Source of the DNA: Cheilinus undulatus
Lineage: Eukaryota > Chordata > Actinopteri > Labriformes > Labridae
Length of the DNA: 64,000 nt
Assembly (NCBI RefSeq): GCF_018320785.1
Contig: NC_054876.1
Coordinates: 6,794,207 to 6,858,206 of the forward strand
Direction: 5' to 3'
Every line of letters starts with the position of its first letter. Within the stretch, counting starts at the first letter, position 1. Below the pieces are notes generated by a model. That model ran no database searches, was not told the origin of the DNA, and was given only the letters and a program-made list of their open reading frames with translations. This document shows positions 1-11,600 of the stretch, in pieces. Both the position numbers and the translations under genes were made by a program.

Positions 1-1177
1 CTTGCTGTCAAAAATACACATTCATTTGAATCATTTTCATTCATTAAGATGCTTACTTAGCTTAACTGATTTTAATTCAAAATCTGATCAAAATTTTATG
101 AGATTGTGTCTTGTTAGTGTAGCTCAGTCAGACTTATAGCCTTCCATTTAGAGGGGGACGGGCAGCAGACAGCTGGGTAACAGGAGACGAGGTTTCAGTT
201 TATGTCAGAGGCAGAGTGGGCAGCCAACGCTCAGCTCGACACGATCTGCAGAGTGGAGAGCAGAAAACGAGTAAAACAACTGTCAGAGTATATGAGGAAC
301 CGTTATAGAACATTATGTTCAGTAGGGGTGAAGCACCCGAGGTGTGCTGCAGGGCTGGGTTAGATATTTAGTAAGGAGAGAGGGTCCTCCATGCTTCCTG
401 TAGGCAGGGGTGGGGGATGGTAATGGTCAGTGGGACTGGAAGAAGCAGGTGTGAGCCGGTCAGCTGTCCGTCAGAGACAGCTGGGACGTCCCGCAGAGTC
501 TACATGGAGGGACGTCCCCATGTTGGAAAAGGGCCTGTGATAACACTCAGAGATTCTCATTTGAGTTTCTAATGTACCGCCTTGTTTCCACTACTGTGTA
601 ACCAGAAGTCCATTCATTCACATGGGAATCTCTGATGTGTTTGATGCTCTTCTCCTATGTAGCATCTCACTCCAGAATGTTCCTCAAACACCTTAAATAA
701 ACAGAACTTTTACGGTGGATTTCAGTGAATGATTGGGGTGACCACATTTTCAACCCTCAGAATAGGGATGCTTAAATATTGAAATAAATCCAACTGGTAC
801 ATTTCATCCGTGCACCTTTGACAACATAGAAAGTGCCTTGGCAGATTGAAAATAATGTTTCCCAATATCAACCAAAACTTTGTTTGAAAAAATTTCACTA
901 GGGCTGCAAGAAGCGCTGAAGGGCACGCGCCCCCCTGAGCATGTCGGGCCATGTGGCAACCACAGGAGTGTGGGAATAATTGGATGAAAGCAACCTGTGC
1001 AGTATACTGTGGCAGAGCACAGAAAGCATGTTGATCCTTCAAGAGCGGTTATTTATTATTAAAAATTAGAACAAAGACAGGACACTATATGTTCAAGAAG
1101 CCTCTGTTTCCTTGCAGTAGGTGGCACATTAGCAAAAGCATGTCATACACATTTAAATAAGTAGAGGGGCAGACCCT
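1..1177. other. Intergenic, no gene recognised
   Basis: I see no convincing exon or RNA gene here. A minus-strand frame near 722-1042 has no recognisable domain and lies in ordinary AT-rich sequence, so it is not called. Confidence 0.5.
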
Positions 1178-1496
1178 GTAGCACCACATTATGTAATAAC
1201 GCCCCATTATGTAATAACCCTAACCATAGGACTTAGTGTGGGCTCCAAGGGATGCCCTACCTTGCCCTAACTCTAACCGCTTAGTGACTTATGCCTAAAC
1301 CTAACCCCCCTTCAGGGCTCTAGACTTAACACCTAACCTTAACCCTAGGACTTAAGGTGGGCTCCAGGGTATACCCTACTACCTTGCCCTAACCCTAACC
1401 GCTTAGTGGCTTACAAAATGCGGCATTATTACATAATGAATTGAAAATTTATTACATTATTACATAATGGGGCGTTATTACATAATGTGGAGCTAC
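1178..1496. mobile_element. 319-bp inverted-repeat element (MITE) with 7-bp target duplication
   Basis: The ends are inverted repeats of roughly 35-40 bp: the left end reads gtagcaccacattatg and the reverse complement of the right end reads gtagctccacattatg, both continuing through a second attatgtaataa block. The element is flanked by the direct repeat agaccct (1171-1177 and 1497-1503), as expected for insertion of a non-autonomous DNA transposon. The interior holds two similar tracts of about 110 bp (near 1225-1290 and 1345-1415), each with a ggactta...gtgggctcca core and ccctaaccctaac-like sequence. No coding capacity. The superfamily is not assigned. Confidence 0.8.
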
Positions 1497-1979
1497 AGAC
1501 CCTAATCATACATGTGAGACTTGATGCAAGTTTCATTCAAGGGTTATAGTGACGTCCTGTGAAACGGAATGATAACAAGTTGCTTGCCAATAAAGAAATG
1601 GCCCAATCATATCACTTCCTGTGGCCAGTATGGGTGCCACATCACAATGAAAATAAATTAAATTAAATTAACTTTTGAACTTGTAGATGGGCGTACCTTG
1701 ATCACACATGTGGCATTTGAAGGCAATCAGATGTTTGGCATGAAAGTTGTACATACTTCCTGTCAAACTGGTGAGATATTGAAATGCTTGCCATGCTTGT
1801 GTCACTTCCTTCACAGAATATACCAAAGTTATAACAGAGTTATAAATCGTCCCGCAATGTAAATTTTTGTATTTTAGCCGAATTGTGCAAGTCTATCATG
1901 CATGGGCCCCAAAAGTGAGACAGGGAACTGGGTAAGAGCTACGTGCATGAAAATCGGTACACATACGTATCATGATTAG

Positions 1980-2397
1980 TAGGGGTGAGTATTGGCAAGA
2001 ACCTCACGATACGATACGCATCACGATACTTGGGTCATGATACGATAGTATCACGATATATCAGGATATCATGATATTGTGATATATTGCGATATTTTAC
2101 ACAGTTAACTAAGAAAAATATAGAGATGATGTATATGTAAATCACACAATGCGTTGGCGGTGTTCCCGCTATATTTCACGGCAGCAAGACAGAGCTTGCA
2201 AACGGCATTTCCTTTCTTTAACTCGCTGTTTGTGCTCATACAAACGTGTGAGCAAGTCGTATTTTACTAAAAACTCGGCTAAAATATGAATTTTTATTTT
2301 TTACCAAAAAATTGATATTAAGAGTTGAAGTATCGATATTGTATCGGATGCCAAAGTATCGCGATATATTGCCATATTGATATTTTTTACAGCTCTA
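1980..2397. mobile_element. 418-bp non-autonomous hAT-like element
   Basis: Perfect 8-bp direct repeats atgattag flank the element (1972-1979 and 2398-2405). The ends are short imperfect inverted repeats: taggggtgagt on the left, and tagagctgtaa as the reverse complement of the right. An 8-bp duplication and TAGGG-type ends fit hAT. The interior has palindromic cgatac/gatatc-rich sequence near both ends and no reading frame of note. Confidence 0.8.
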
Positions 2398-3017
2398 ATG
2401 ATTAGACAGAAAAAATCTTAGGGCCATCCTCTAAAATGTACAGGAAGTGCACTACAAACAGCCAAGTGTCATATATGGGCTTTTTCTGGGCGATTCACAA
2501 GTTTTATATTTTCATGAACTTGTCCAAGGGATTTTGCCTGACTGACTCCTGATTTTTTTTTTTTTTTTTTTTTTTTGCTCATACTAGACAACCTGGAGAA
2601 CCAAAGTTGTAGAAATGGTGAGTTTTCATCATAAGGCAGGGCTGCAACCAGAGCCCAAACTTAAACTGTACATTTTTTTGCAGTAAAAATACACTAACAA
2701 TGGCTCATAACTTCTTAGTGCTCATGTCAATCATCACCAAACTTCACAGGGGTGATCACACGTTGATCCTGAAAACATGTATACATCAATGTATCACATT
2801 GTCACAGCGCCCCCCTCCAGCAATTGAACATTTCCACCTCTAATTTTGCTACATTTCCCTTTAAATATCCCCACCCCCACCCCCGACATCATTCAGCCTT
2901 GGCTAGTCTGCATATGGTTTACTATAAAACCTACAAAAAAGCCTCCTGGACCCATGCCCGAATCCCAACAGGAAGTCTACCAGCTTCATCTCAATTTCAA
3001 AATAAGACATTTCAGAT

Positions 3018-3876
3018 CAGGGGTGTCAAACTCAATCAAAGCAAAGGCCGAAATCTGAATTTAGGTTTAACCTGAGGGCCTAACAGGGTCAAGATTTAAC
3101 TGAACACTGTCAACTGTGTTTTCACAGGTAATGAAAATAAAACAGTGATGAAAAATGATTTTAAGATTTCTAAAAAAAAAAAAAAAAAAGTCAAAATGAT
3201 TAAATATCACAGCATCAATAAATCTGAGATAAAAAGTCAACTTTATTGGTCCTAAAAGTCAAAATACAAAATTAAAAGTCAAAATAAGGTTTTTATAAGG
3301 CAAATATATGAGTTAGAGAGTTAAAATCATGAGTTTAAAGGTCAAGATATGCTATAAAATAGAAAATCAAGAGTTCAAAAAGTGAAAATAGAAGATAAAA
3401 TTCAAAGTTGTAACTCTAAAAGGTAAAAATATGAGATAAAATTCTCGATCAGGAGTTTAAAAAGTGAAAACATGGAATTAAAAGTCAAAGTCAGGACTTT
3501 AAAAGCTCAAGATTTGATTTAAAATGAAAAATCGTGAATCTAGAAGGTCACAATATGAGAAAAAAGGTCAAAATTATTAATTTAAAAGGTCAAAATATGA
3601 AATAATAAGTCAAAGTCAAGTTTCAGTCATATTCTTGAGATTTAAAATGAAAATATGAAATGAAAACAAACTACTTTATTTTCTTCATTCCTAACTTTCT
3701 ATCTAATTATTTCTACTCTATACTTTTTCAGACTTTTATAACTTGAGAAGGCTTTTGTTTAATCTTTAAGGTTAAATAGCAGGAGGCCAATTCCAAATTA
3801 GATATGATCTTGCATGCCGGGTGAAACTTCACCGCGGGCCGCATTTGGTCCCCAGGCCTTGAGTTTGACACCCATG
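3018..3876. mobile_element. Non-autonomous hAT-like element with purine-rich core
   Basis: The left end is caggggtgtcaaactca and the reverse complement of the right end is catgggtgtcaaactca, an inverted repeat of about 17 bp with one mismatch. The interior (3150-3700) is low-complexity sequence in which aaaagtcaaaatatgag-like words recur. The right side carries a gcgggccgcatttggtcc segment typical of this fish family. No clear 8-bp target duplication is visible. An inversely oriented relative starts at 16120. Confidence 0.7.
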
Positions 3877-4230
3877 TTTATATGGTGCAAAATGACTTAC
3901 CTATCATAACTTGGGTAAACAATCTGCAATCTTCTGCTCTTTCTTGTATCACGCTGAACACACCCACATGCAAACGTCTCATCATAGCACCCCCTACTGG
4001 CAACAGGAAGTGACACAAATGGGTCATATCCTCATTCCTCTTATTGAGCTTAACCTATTAAGCTCTGATTTTGAAAGAAAGGCCTCAGTAATTGGCCATA
4101 AGATAGGTTTCATAGAAGGTTGTCTCACTGGTGATGTTGAGAATTTCAACATCTCGCCAAATTGACAGGAAGTATGCACAACTCTCATACTGAAAATCTG
4201 ATGACCTTCAAATTTCACATGTAGCATGAA

Positions 4231-5690
4231 GCTCTGCCCTCCACATATTCAAATATTCAAATAAAAGCCCCAACAGTAAGCTACTGTAAGTTGGATGGAA
4301 CAAAAAACTACTGATTCTTCTGAATGAAATTATAATGAAGTGATACATGAAGCAGCTGCAGGGCCAATGCATTAGTAAAATAGTGTGAGACATGTGAGAG
4401 AATACAGTATCAAGAGCTAATGAGGCTAATGTCAAAGAGAGCATCATCTTTCATAAACGGCATTCCCTCTGACAGTAAGTGCTACCAGAGAAATTCTATT
4501 ATCTGATAACATGGCCATCAATTTAAGAGCATCAGGTCATGAATGGTTTGAAGTGGGTTCTCTGCAGCTCAGAGGAGGAGTGGGAAAAAAAATGACTCAA
4601 ATGTTATCTTAATGCAGTCGTCATTAATGCAGGTTTTCCTCCAAAAGTCATCTGTAAATTGAGAGTGGAACATGCATGTGTATCAGAATGGATTTCAGTT
4701 AAGTGTTAATTGGGTGCAAACTGTTCCAAAATGATCCCGAGGACCAGGGTTCCATTAATCTGAAAGTTGAGCATGAGGATGTAAGACAAGTGTACATTAG
4801 TGTATGAACCACCGAGCAGTCATCAAGAACATTTGGAGCCGATTCTCTGCTTCATCTTGGAAAAAAAAACCCTTGAAAATATCTTCCTTCAAGCTGGTGG
4901 AGCATGTGCCGCATGCTCAGAGACAAACTCTGTTTCTTTGGCCTGTGACCATTTGGTCTCTGCTCACTCCTCCCTACATTTTTCATCTCTCAGCTGTCCT
5001 AACAGTAAAGAACACAAAGTAATGAAAAAACAGTTGCATCATCTCAAACCACAGCTGCCCCTAAAGTATGTTATCTCTACAGTACATTTTAGTTTGGATG
5101 GTCTGCTTTATCACAACAGTGTTCCTTAAACTTTGACCCTCTAACAGCCATTGACTGCTTCTGTATTGCTGCTTTATCAGCAGCTTTGTTGATGCTGGAG
5201 AGAGAGTCAACGTGGCCCAAAAACATCCTACACATACCACATTAGGCATACAGTGATTGGGGCATACCTTTGTGCTTTTCCAGTAATTCAAATAATGTTC
5301 AGGCCAAAGTATTGATAGGCTTAAGCTGCTTGCTGGTCTGTTTAGTTTGCAGCAATCGTCATTTTTTTCTGCAACATAAATATAGATTTAAGACTTGACA
5401 GAGTTAATGGCATGAGAAGCAACAAGATCAGTGTCTGTGCTGTTAACAGTGATGTACTTACAGTAGTATGGTTGAGGTGCATGAGTAAAAATAATAAAAA
5501 GGGCACATGCTGTGTGTAGAGAGGCAACAGAACACAAAAAGTTATCATATATTTTTAAAATAAGTGAGAAAACAGGCAAGGTATTATGAACTATTTAACC
5601 ACACAAATATACATGGATGAATGTCCCCAGAAATTACCTTTAAATCAAGGTGCTAAGCCAGGGTAGGGGTAGAATGTCCAAACCTGGCCT
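4231..5690. other. Intergenic, no gene recognised
   Basis: Only short, overlapping frames on both strands with no recognisable domain, splice pattern or RNA fold. I see nothing that supports a gene. Confidence 0.5.
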
Positions 5691-5699
5691 CACCTTATA

Positions 5700-6520
5700 G
5701 AAGACAAAATAGTATAAAGTGCCCTCTTGGATAATTCTATGGCAATTCTATGGCAAACACAATAACGTTTCCCAGATGCCCCACTAGCATATAAATATGA
5801 TAAAGTGCCCTCTCAGATTCCTGATAGAAGATAAACATAATGAAGTGCCCTCTCAGATATCTTGATAAAAGCTAGACAGGATAAAATGCACTCCCAGATA
5901 TCCCACTAGAAGATAAATATGATAAAATGCACTCTCAGATATCCCAATAGGAAGTTCACTTGATAAAGAGTCCTTTCATATTCCCAGATAGAAAATAAGC
6001 ATGATAAAGTGCCCTCTCAGATGCCCCAATAAAAGATAGACATGATAAAGTGCCCTCTCAGATGCCCCAGTAAAAGATAGACATGATAAAGTGCCCTCTC
6101 AGATATCCAAATCGAGCTTTAACATGATAATGCGCTCACTCAGATATCCCAATGGAAGCTAGACATAATAAAGTGCCCTCTCTGATATCCCAGTAGAAGA
6201 TAAGCATGATAAAATGTACTCCCAAATATCCCAATGGAAGATAGACATGATAAAGTGCCCTGTCAGATATCTCGATAAAAGCGAGACAGGAAAATATGCA
6301 CTCCCAGATATCCAACTAGAAGATAAACATGATAAAGTGCCCTCTCAGATATCCCGATGGAAGCTAGACATGATAAAGTGTCCGGTCAGATGCCCAATAG
6401 AGTATAAACATGATAAAGGGCCCTCTTAGATAATTCCACATAAGGTTCACATGATAGACTGCCCTGAAAAATGTCCTTCAGAAAATAAACATGATAAAGT
6501 GCCCTCATGGATGCCCCTTT
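5700..6520. repeat. Minisatellite, about 41-bp unit, roughly 20 copies
   Basis: The word catgataaagtgccctctc recurs with adjacent unit starts at 6000, 6041 and 6082, giving a 41-bp period. Copies to either side are diverged and a few contain small indels. Each unit also has (a)gatatccca or gatgcccca plus aagatagac. The period is not a multiple of three, so the frames reading through it are not coding. Copies near the middle are most alike, and edge copies are degraded. Confidence 0.9.
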
Positions 6521-6544
6521 CAATGGTAAACAAAATACCCTGTA

Positions 6545-6820
6545 AGATGCACCCAAAGAGGAAAAAGACTATCCAGATTGTTATCAAAGCAAAGTTCAAA
6601 AGCCAGCATCTGTGATGGTGTGTGGGTGTATTATTACCCATGGCATGGGTCACATGCACATTTGTGAATGCATTGTTAATACTGAGAGGTACATAGAGGT
6701 TTTGGCATATGTATATGCTTCCATTCAGATGACCTCTTTTTTCAAGGATATTCCAGCCTATTTTAGCAAGACAATGCAAAGCTACATTCTGCAAGTTATA
6801 GCAGTATGCCTTGAGCAACT
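6545..6820 (+). pseudogene. Tc1-like transposase fragment
   Basis: Translated pieces correspond to the catalytic half of a fish Tc1-like transposase: the region matches the part running from a catgggtcacatgcacat segment into tagcaagacaatgcaaagc, which encodes a degenerate QQDNA(K)-like second-aspartate motif. The same family is represented by the large nested element at 21108-26777. The fragment has no intact frame and no ends. A long minus-strand frame over it is antisense noise. Confidence 0.6.
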
Positions 6821-7408
6821 TGAGCAACTGAGTGGATTGAAGCATATGACACACACTTAACCACGGGAAAAGGGACTTGTTATGGACTGAAAGGAAATAA
6901 GGGGGCAGTAAAAAGATAAATGTTTGATAACACACGTTTCCACTCAGCCGTCTGTGTGCTTTCTTTTTAAAGTGAAATGAGACATTAAGGAGCAGTGGTT
7001 GACTTCTTTTATGTCTCTGTGGCTGTAGAGAGATGCTGCAGTGGCTTAACCAAGGTGTGCTGAAGGGACAATAAAGCATGGAATTTAAAAAAAATGTAAT
7101 GCACTAAGCATGGAACTTTATTAATTGTGATTAATGCATTAACTCTGACAGCCTTACTTTATGCTGATTACCCAAACGCTTCTGTGGACATAGCAGCCAT
7201 GTTATAACCAGGATAATAACTCCAATCTTCACGCCTGACATGTCGACCTCTGACTTCCACAACATGGTAGGCAAAAGTGAAGCTCAGCTTTTTACAGTTG
7301 CCCCAACAACCTTTGTGACCCCCCTCCCCCCTTGGATACTCCCACCATCCAACTGGCGCTATGTTTGGGCCAGGGGGAGGGTGAGGGGAATGACTGGGGG
7401 TGTGGGTA

Positions 7409-7582
7409 CAGCTGCAGTACCCGTGTTGGATGACTGAGATGTAAATGTGTCCCTTTCATAAAGTGTTCAGAGTATCAGTGTGAACGATCTGACCAATCAG
7501 GACGCAGCAGGCACTAAAATGGCAAAGCCAATGGCTGAGTGTTGGCCAGGTATATAAGCAGGCAGCAGAGACCCCCCGAGTT
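7409..7582 (+). promoter_or_regulatory. ckm: ckm core and proximal promoter
   Basis: A TATA box (tatataag, 7551-7558) lies about 30 bp before the inferred transcript start near 7582. Upstream are a CCAAT box (7493-7497, in gaccaatcag) and an E-box cagctg (7409-7414). E-boxes of this type bind myogenic bHLH factors in muscle creatine kinase promoters. Placement 5' of the non-coding exon supports the assignment. The exact start site is inferred from TATA spacing. Confidence 0.75.
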
Positions 7583-7659
7583 GGGTGACCCCTATTTTGG
7601 CCGTGGTGAACAGGATCTGATCCCAAGGACTGTTACCTCTGTTCTTGTCTGGTGTGAAG
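7582..7659 (+). other. ckm: ckm exon 1 (5' UTR, non-coding)
   Basis: The exon runs from the TATA-defined start to a donor at 7660 (gaag/gtaaag). It contains no start codon in frame with the protein. The known organisation of vertebrate muscle creatine kinase genes, with a non-coding first exon followed by an intron of about 1 kb, matches. The 5' boundary is approximate. Confidence 0.65.
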
Positions 7660-8381
7660 GTAAAGAAATATCTGAGATGGTTGACTTTTAAAGAGGAGCA
7701 TGTGCAGATTTAAAGGACTGTCCCTTCATTTAGGATGACAAAGAGGATTCTTTGATGAACTTTTTAAAGTTTTTGTGCAAAGTTTTGAATGCGTTTTAAT
7801 TTTTTGGGGAAAAAAAGTGGGAAAATGTGTGCATGAAGATGATACTTAACATAGTAGAAGCTGCTTTGCTGTTTGGTTAGCTTGAGTCACTCTACATGTA
7901 TTAAGCTCCCTGTGAATGGGCATGCTACGTGGACAGTGGGTAGTGATTAATGTGGACAGGTGCTTCACAGTGTGAGACGGTGCCTGACGGCTCTTGATAA
8001 CGTGTAATTAAGCTCATCCATTTAAGGGTCAGACTCATTGGGCGGCTTTTTGGGCTTAACTTAATGAGACAGTTAGCTTTAGCATTGTGATATCTACCAC
8101 AAAAATGTTAGAAATATCTTGTTCTCAGTCAGATCACATTACGTTTGACATCACAAGGACATTATTTCATAGTCAGTCTGTTGTCATGCAATCAACCTGG
8201 ATTAGATGATGATGCATTCATCATATTCCTGCAACTCTAAAAAAGGGAATTATTTGCAGAAAATTCCTTGAAAAGACTGCTGTTGTTTCAAAATTGGCGA
8301 GTCTGGGGTTGTGCATGTGTCTGGAGGAATTAAAGGCTACTCAGACATGCTGCAGACACCTAAAGAAAGAATATATACAGT

Positions 8382-8565
8382 CAGATGTGTAGGTGCTAAA
8401 AATAGCCACTCCACCCCCCAGCTCTATTTCAGCCAGAAACCCGAGCCTCTGAGAATGGAGTGACACTTGTTACCAGGATTCCTCTGCCAACACTGCTCAA
8501 ACTCTGCAGCTGTCCTGCAGAATCACACACATCTCCTAATGTAGAAGATGTCTGTGTCACAGCTG
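8382..8565 (+). promoter_or_regulatory. ckm: Candidate intron-1 muscle enhancer of ckm (MEF2 site plus E-boxes)
   Basis: A perfect MEF2 consensus ctaaaaatag (8396-8405) lies 8 bp after an E-box cagatg (8382-8387). Further E-boxes are cacttg (8464-8469), cagctg (8507-8512) and cagctg (8560-8565), all within 250 bp upstream of the first coding exon. Mammalian Ckm carries a muscle modulatory region in the same intron, built from E-boxes and MEF2 sites, so the layout is suggestive. Function here is inferred from motifs only. Confidence 0.5.
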
Positions 8566-8644
8566 GGCAAAGACCAGCATGAAGGTTTTAGTTTAAATCT
8601 GATTATCCTACATGTCTCTCTCTTTGCAGTGTTAGAAAGCAATC

Positions 8645-11600
8645 ATGCCTTTCGGAAACACCCACAACAACTTCAAACTCAACTACAAAGTTGAGGAGGA
8701 GTTCCCTGACCTGAAAAACCACAACAACCACATGGCCATTGCCCTGACCAAGGATATCTATGGCAGGCTGAGGGACAAGCAGACCCCCAGTGGTTACACC
8801 CTGGATGACGTCATCCAGACTGGTGTGGACAACCCCGGTAAGAATCATTAAAATATTCAGAGAAAAGGCTGAAATACTTCTGAGCCTGTACCACAGCAGC
8901 TAAACATCGACTGACCCATAGGTCACCCCTTCATCATGACTGTTGGCTGCGTCGCTGGTGATGAGGAGTCCTACGAGGTCTTCAAGGATCTGCTGGACCC
9001 CGTCATCTCCGACCGTCATGGTGGATACAAGCCCACTGACAAGCACAAGACTGACCTGAACTTCGAGAACCTGAAGGTGCAGTACTGCAGTTCTACTTTT
9101 GCACACTTGAGAATAAAATGTTACAAAAAAAACCCACTGACTTAAAGGATAACTAAACCCCAGACTTTTGGCTGAGGTGCATCTAGCTGGGAATGAAAAA
9201 AAAAAAGGCCTTTTGCATTTATAATATTTTTTTATGCATTAAACCCTATTGTTGGTGTAGAATAAATCTCTACACTCAAAGACCAAAAATGGCAGCATAC
9301 ATAAATAATGATAAAAATAATATCAATTCCTTTTTTCCATCTTTTTTGCATCTATTTCGAAATTTATCAGACCTAATTATAAATGTCAAATGTGAATTAA
9401 GCTTTGGGGAATTTAACCATTTAAATGTCAGTTCAAGTGCAAAACCCGGGTGTTTGTAAAATGGATAATAATCGATGTCAAACAGGAAAAATTACAAATT
9501 TGAAGCAATGACTCCAGAATGAAAGCCTAATATTATGAAATGCACATTTTTACTGTGATAGCTAGGGGATCAAAAATCGTGGTTTTAATGGGTTTCAATG
9601 GGGCATTTTTGGTCACCAACACCCTGAGTGTGTGCAAAAAGTCTACAGAGCTTATTCTTGACCTGTTACATTTAAAGGTTCTATCAAAAACACTAACCTT
9701 CTAAATGTATGTTGTTAGCTTTAAAATGGTCAAAATATTTCTAAAATAAAAGATTTTAAAAAGCCATAAAACGGCCTCAGTGCCCTCTAAGGGTTAAATC
9801 AAACAGCTACATAAAAACAGTTGATTCTAAAGTGGCTGACGATGTCACATGGTACCAGCTCAGCCAATAAAAAATCAACTGCAGTAGCCTGGTTCTAACC
9901 TGTAGAGGGCAGTCGTGTTACACATTTTTTCCCACGAAATGTATATCAAAATTTTGTGATCAAATGTTGAGAATCAGATGTGATAAAACATCTCTTTTCA
10001 GCTTTCTGAGGGTTTAGTCAGAGCCTTTGTCTGTGGCGTCTGTTTGACATCAGACTTTATCTTTCAGGGTGGTGACGACCTGGACCCCAACTATGTCCTG
10101 TCCAGCCGTGTCCGTACTGGCCGCAGCATCAAGGGATTCACCCTGCCCCCCCACAACAGCCGTGGCGAGCGCAGAATGATCGAGAGGCTGTCCGTTGAGG
10201 GTGAGTTCTGAAAAGTTTTAGTCTGCCCTCCCAAACCAACAGTGAGGAACTTTCAGTCCTAATGTGCCCGATTTCTCTCCTCAGCTCTGACCAGCCTGGA
10301 TGGCGAGTTCAAGGGAAAGTACTACCCCCTGAAGTCCATGACTGATGCCGAGCAGGAGCAGCTGATCGCTGACCACTTCCTGTTTGACAAGCCCGTCTCT
10401 CCCCTGCTGACCTGCGCTGGTATGGCCCGTGACTGGCCCGACGCTAGAGGCATCTGGTGAGTATGACCAGTATCTGTTGATGTGAAAACTCTCAGAACAG
10501 TTTTCCTTGTGTTTCCCCATGACATGTGGGCTTATACTTTGCATGCCTTTCAGGCACAACGACAACAAGACCTTCCTGGTCTGGGTGAACGAGGAGGATC
10601 ACCTGCGTGTCATCTCCATGCAGAAGGGTGGCAACATGAGGGAGGTCTTCAGGCGTTTCTGTGTCGGCCTGGGCAAGGTATGCAAACAAGTCTAGCTTTC
10701 ATTTATTGTATTTTTTATCATCACTGATCATACTCCATCTATAGACTGTCTGACTGAGTAATGGTGTCTCTCTGACTCTCCTGCTTCTTTTAATCTACCA
10801 GATTGAGGAGATCTTCAAGAAGCACAACCATGGCTTCATGTGGAACGAGCATCTCGGGTACATCCTGACCTGCCCCTCCAACCTGGGAACCGGCCTGCGT
10901 GGTGGTGTCCACGTCAAGCTGCCCAAACTGAGCACACACGCCAAGTTTGAGGAGATCCTCAAAAGGCTGCGTCTGCAGAAGCGTGGCACAGGTACGAATC
11001 TACCTGTGTCAGTCATCTGAGATCTCTACTGAGACTCTGATGTGCACAGAGTTCTACCCTGTCACCCATACTACTATGTGGTGAAAATACCATTTTGTAA
11101 AGCTGTTAAATGCTGTGTGAGCATTATCATACTCTATCTAGTGCACTCATTTTATCCCGCAGTGCACTGGGAAAAAAGTGAACAACAGATTGTTACTGTC
11201 CCAGGAATATTTACCATCATGCATCACAGTTCAGCGGTTGAGAAAGTGACATTTGTGTGCTTTCAAACACGAGAAACGGACAAGAGAACAACCAGTGGAG
11301 GAAACTCAGAAAAGTTCATATTTAGAGCCACTCTTACCAAAAAAAAAGAAAAAAAAAAAGATAATTACAGGAACAAGACCAGACAAATAAGAAGCATGAA
11401 AATGTAATTCTTTATTCTTGTCAAAAATTCACAGTAGTTTTTATGTGTTAATGTTTACTTTCTCTTACAGAGTGAATCCAATCCACTTCAAATTTTGCAC
11501 AGAGCTTAAACAGACCTCACAAAAAAACAAATATTTGGCCCATGTTTTAAACTTAAAGGACATGTCTCTGGTGGCCTGTAAAAGACTGGCATCTCACCAT

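Larger units (their letters stand above)
1505..4230. repeat. Composite repeat block with an inverted pair of homologous arms
   Basis: The stretch 1700-1790 is homologous in reverse complement to about 4140-4225. Both contain a cacatgtg(g/a)(c/a)atttgaagg core followed by catacttcctgtcaa. Similar cttcctg-type motifs recur between them. Two hAT-like elements (1980-2397 and 3018-3876) sit between the arms, so this may be one older repeat opened by later insertions, or two inverted copies of one family. Confidence 0.5.

Noticed and set aside
5700..6520. Possible CRISPR array
   Set aside because: Units are contiguous 41-bp tandem repeats without unique spacers, in a vertebrate genome, with no cas genes. 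It is a minisatellite.
6447..7079. 210-codon minus-strand reading frame
   Set aside because: It runs antisense across a Tc1-like transposase fragment and the edge of the minisatellite. It has no domain, promoter or splice context.
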